DNA from: Sphingomonas sp. Root710 | Lineage (GTDB): Bacteria > Pseudomonadota > Alphaproteobacteria > Sphingomonadales > Sphingomonadaceae | DNA length: 64,000 nucleotides | NCBI RefSeq assembly: GCF_001429065.1 | Contig: NZ_LMIB01000012.1 | Coordinates: 917,752 to 981,751, forward strand | Direction: 5' to 3' | Shown: positions 63,823-64,000 of the stretch, piece after piece | Layout of the letters: each line of letters begins with the position of its first letter | How positions within the stretch are numbered: position 1 is the stretch's first letter | The notes under the pieces: model-generated | The model's database searches: none | What the model saw: only the letters and a program-made list of their open reading frames with translations | Told to the model about the DNA's origin: nothing | Translations under genes and position numbers: made by a program

Positions 63823-64000
63823 TCAGTTCGCGCTGTGGGTCGAGCCCGCATGCGCTTGCCTGGTCGCCGCTGCGATCAGCGCTTCGGCCTGGCGCTGGGC
63901 CTTCGCCGAGGCATCGGCGTTGCACGCCACCTCGGACGGCAGTAGCGCGCCGGTCGCCCCGGCCGTGCCGCACACCTGATGGACGGCATAGCTGATGCGG
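63823..64000 (-). CDS. UrcA family protein, N-terminus cut by window edge
   Basis: The minus strand from the window edge to a TGA at 63823 reads RISYAVHQVCGTAG, then ACNADASAKAQRQAEALIAAA and ends GSTHSAN. This is the C-terminal pattern of the UrcA family, small secreted proteins common in sphingomonads and caulobacters, with a two-cysteine core. Only about 58 residues are visible; the signal peptide lies beyond the window. Function unknown. Confidence 0.7.
   Translation of the reverse strand, partial: RISYAVHQVCGTAGATGALLPSEVACNADASAKAQRQAEALIAAATRQAHAGSTHSAN

Overview
The window reads as one continuous stretch of a high-GC alphaproteobacterial chromosome, most likely from a sphingomonad (Sphingomonadales). 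The evidence is a large sphingomonad-style TonB-dependent receptor, an UrcA-family C-terminus at the right edge, the alphaproteobacterial yebC-ruvCAB-ybgC-tolQRAB-pal order, a NodT-type efflux protein, and short dispersed palindromic repeats between genes. I see no rRNA, tRNA, CRISPR array, transposase, integrase or phage gene. Species cannot be fixed from the sequence alone.

Left part (1-24 kb) is an accessory, catabolic region. A leftward series carries kynureninase, a secreted S9 peptidase, malonyl-CoA decarboxylase, malonyl-CoA synthetase and a truncated OPT-family peptide transporter. An Lrp/AsnC regulator lies upstream. Rightward from there come a TonB-dependent receptor with a clear terminator, a YczE-like membrane protein, a GlcG/HbpS-like protein and a RidA-like protein. 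A leftward block follows, with two M20 amidohydrolases, a DUF1989 protein, a stand-alone RAM (Lrp ligand-binding) domain and an AraC regulator. The AraC gene is divergent from a three-gene Rieske dioxygenase operon (alpha, beta, ferredoxin) that resembles the AndAc/AndAd/AndAb anthranilate dioxygenase. With kynureninase nearby, the region looks like peptide and tryptophan (kynurenine to anthranilate to catechol) catabolism. A flavoprotein/SnoaL/NAD(P)-binding/TetR cluster closes it.

Middle part (24-38 kb) holds small membrane and hypothetical genes and a secreted trio (SH3-like protein, M48 metallopeptidase, TPR-CHAT caspase-like protein). It also holds an SMR exporter, a DUF1345 protein, a GNAT/EamA pair, ispG, an isoaspartyl peptidase overlapping an S1/P1 nuclease, and a DEDD exoribonuclease. 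Several gene boundaries carry palindromic repeats.

Right part (38-64 kb) is mostly core genome on the minus strand: bkd E1alpha/E1beta/E2; yebC; an 800-residue ATP-grasp plus tryptophan-2,3-dioxygenase-like fusion; ruvC, ruvA, a GFA-family gene, ruvB; and ybgC-tolQ-tolR-tolA-tolB-pal. The fusion protein, inserted between yebC and ruvC, is the most novel item I found. Further right is a seven-gene operon: NodT outer-membrane factor, MacA-like adaptor, ABC ATPase, ABC permease, EF-hand protein, response regulator and histidine kinase. After it come an OmpA/DUF4398 pair and, on the plus strand, a two-motif aspartic protease, a secreted peroxiredoxin and a hypothetical protein. The right edge cuts an UrcA-family gene.
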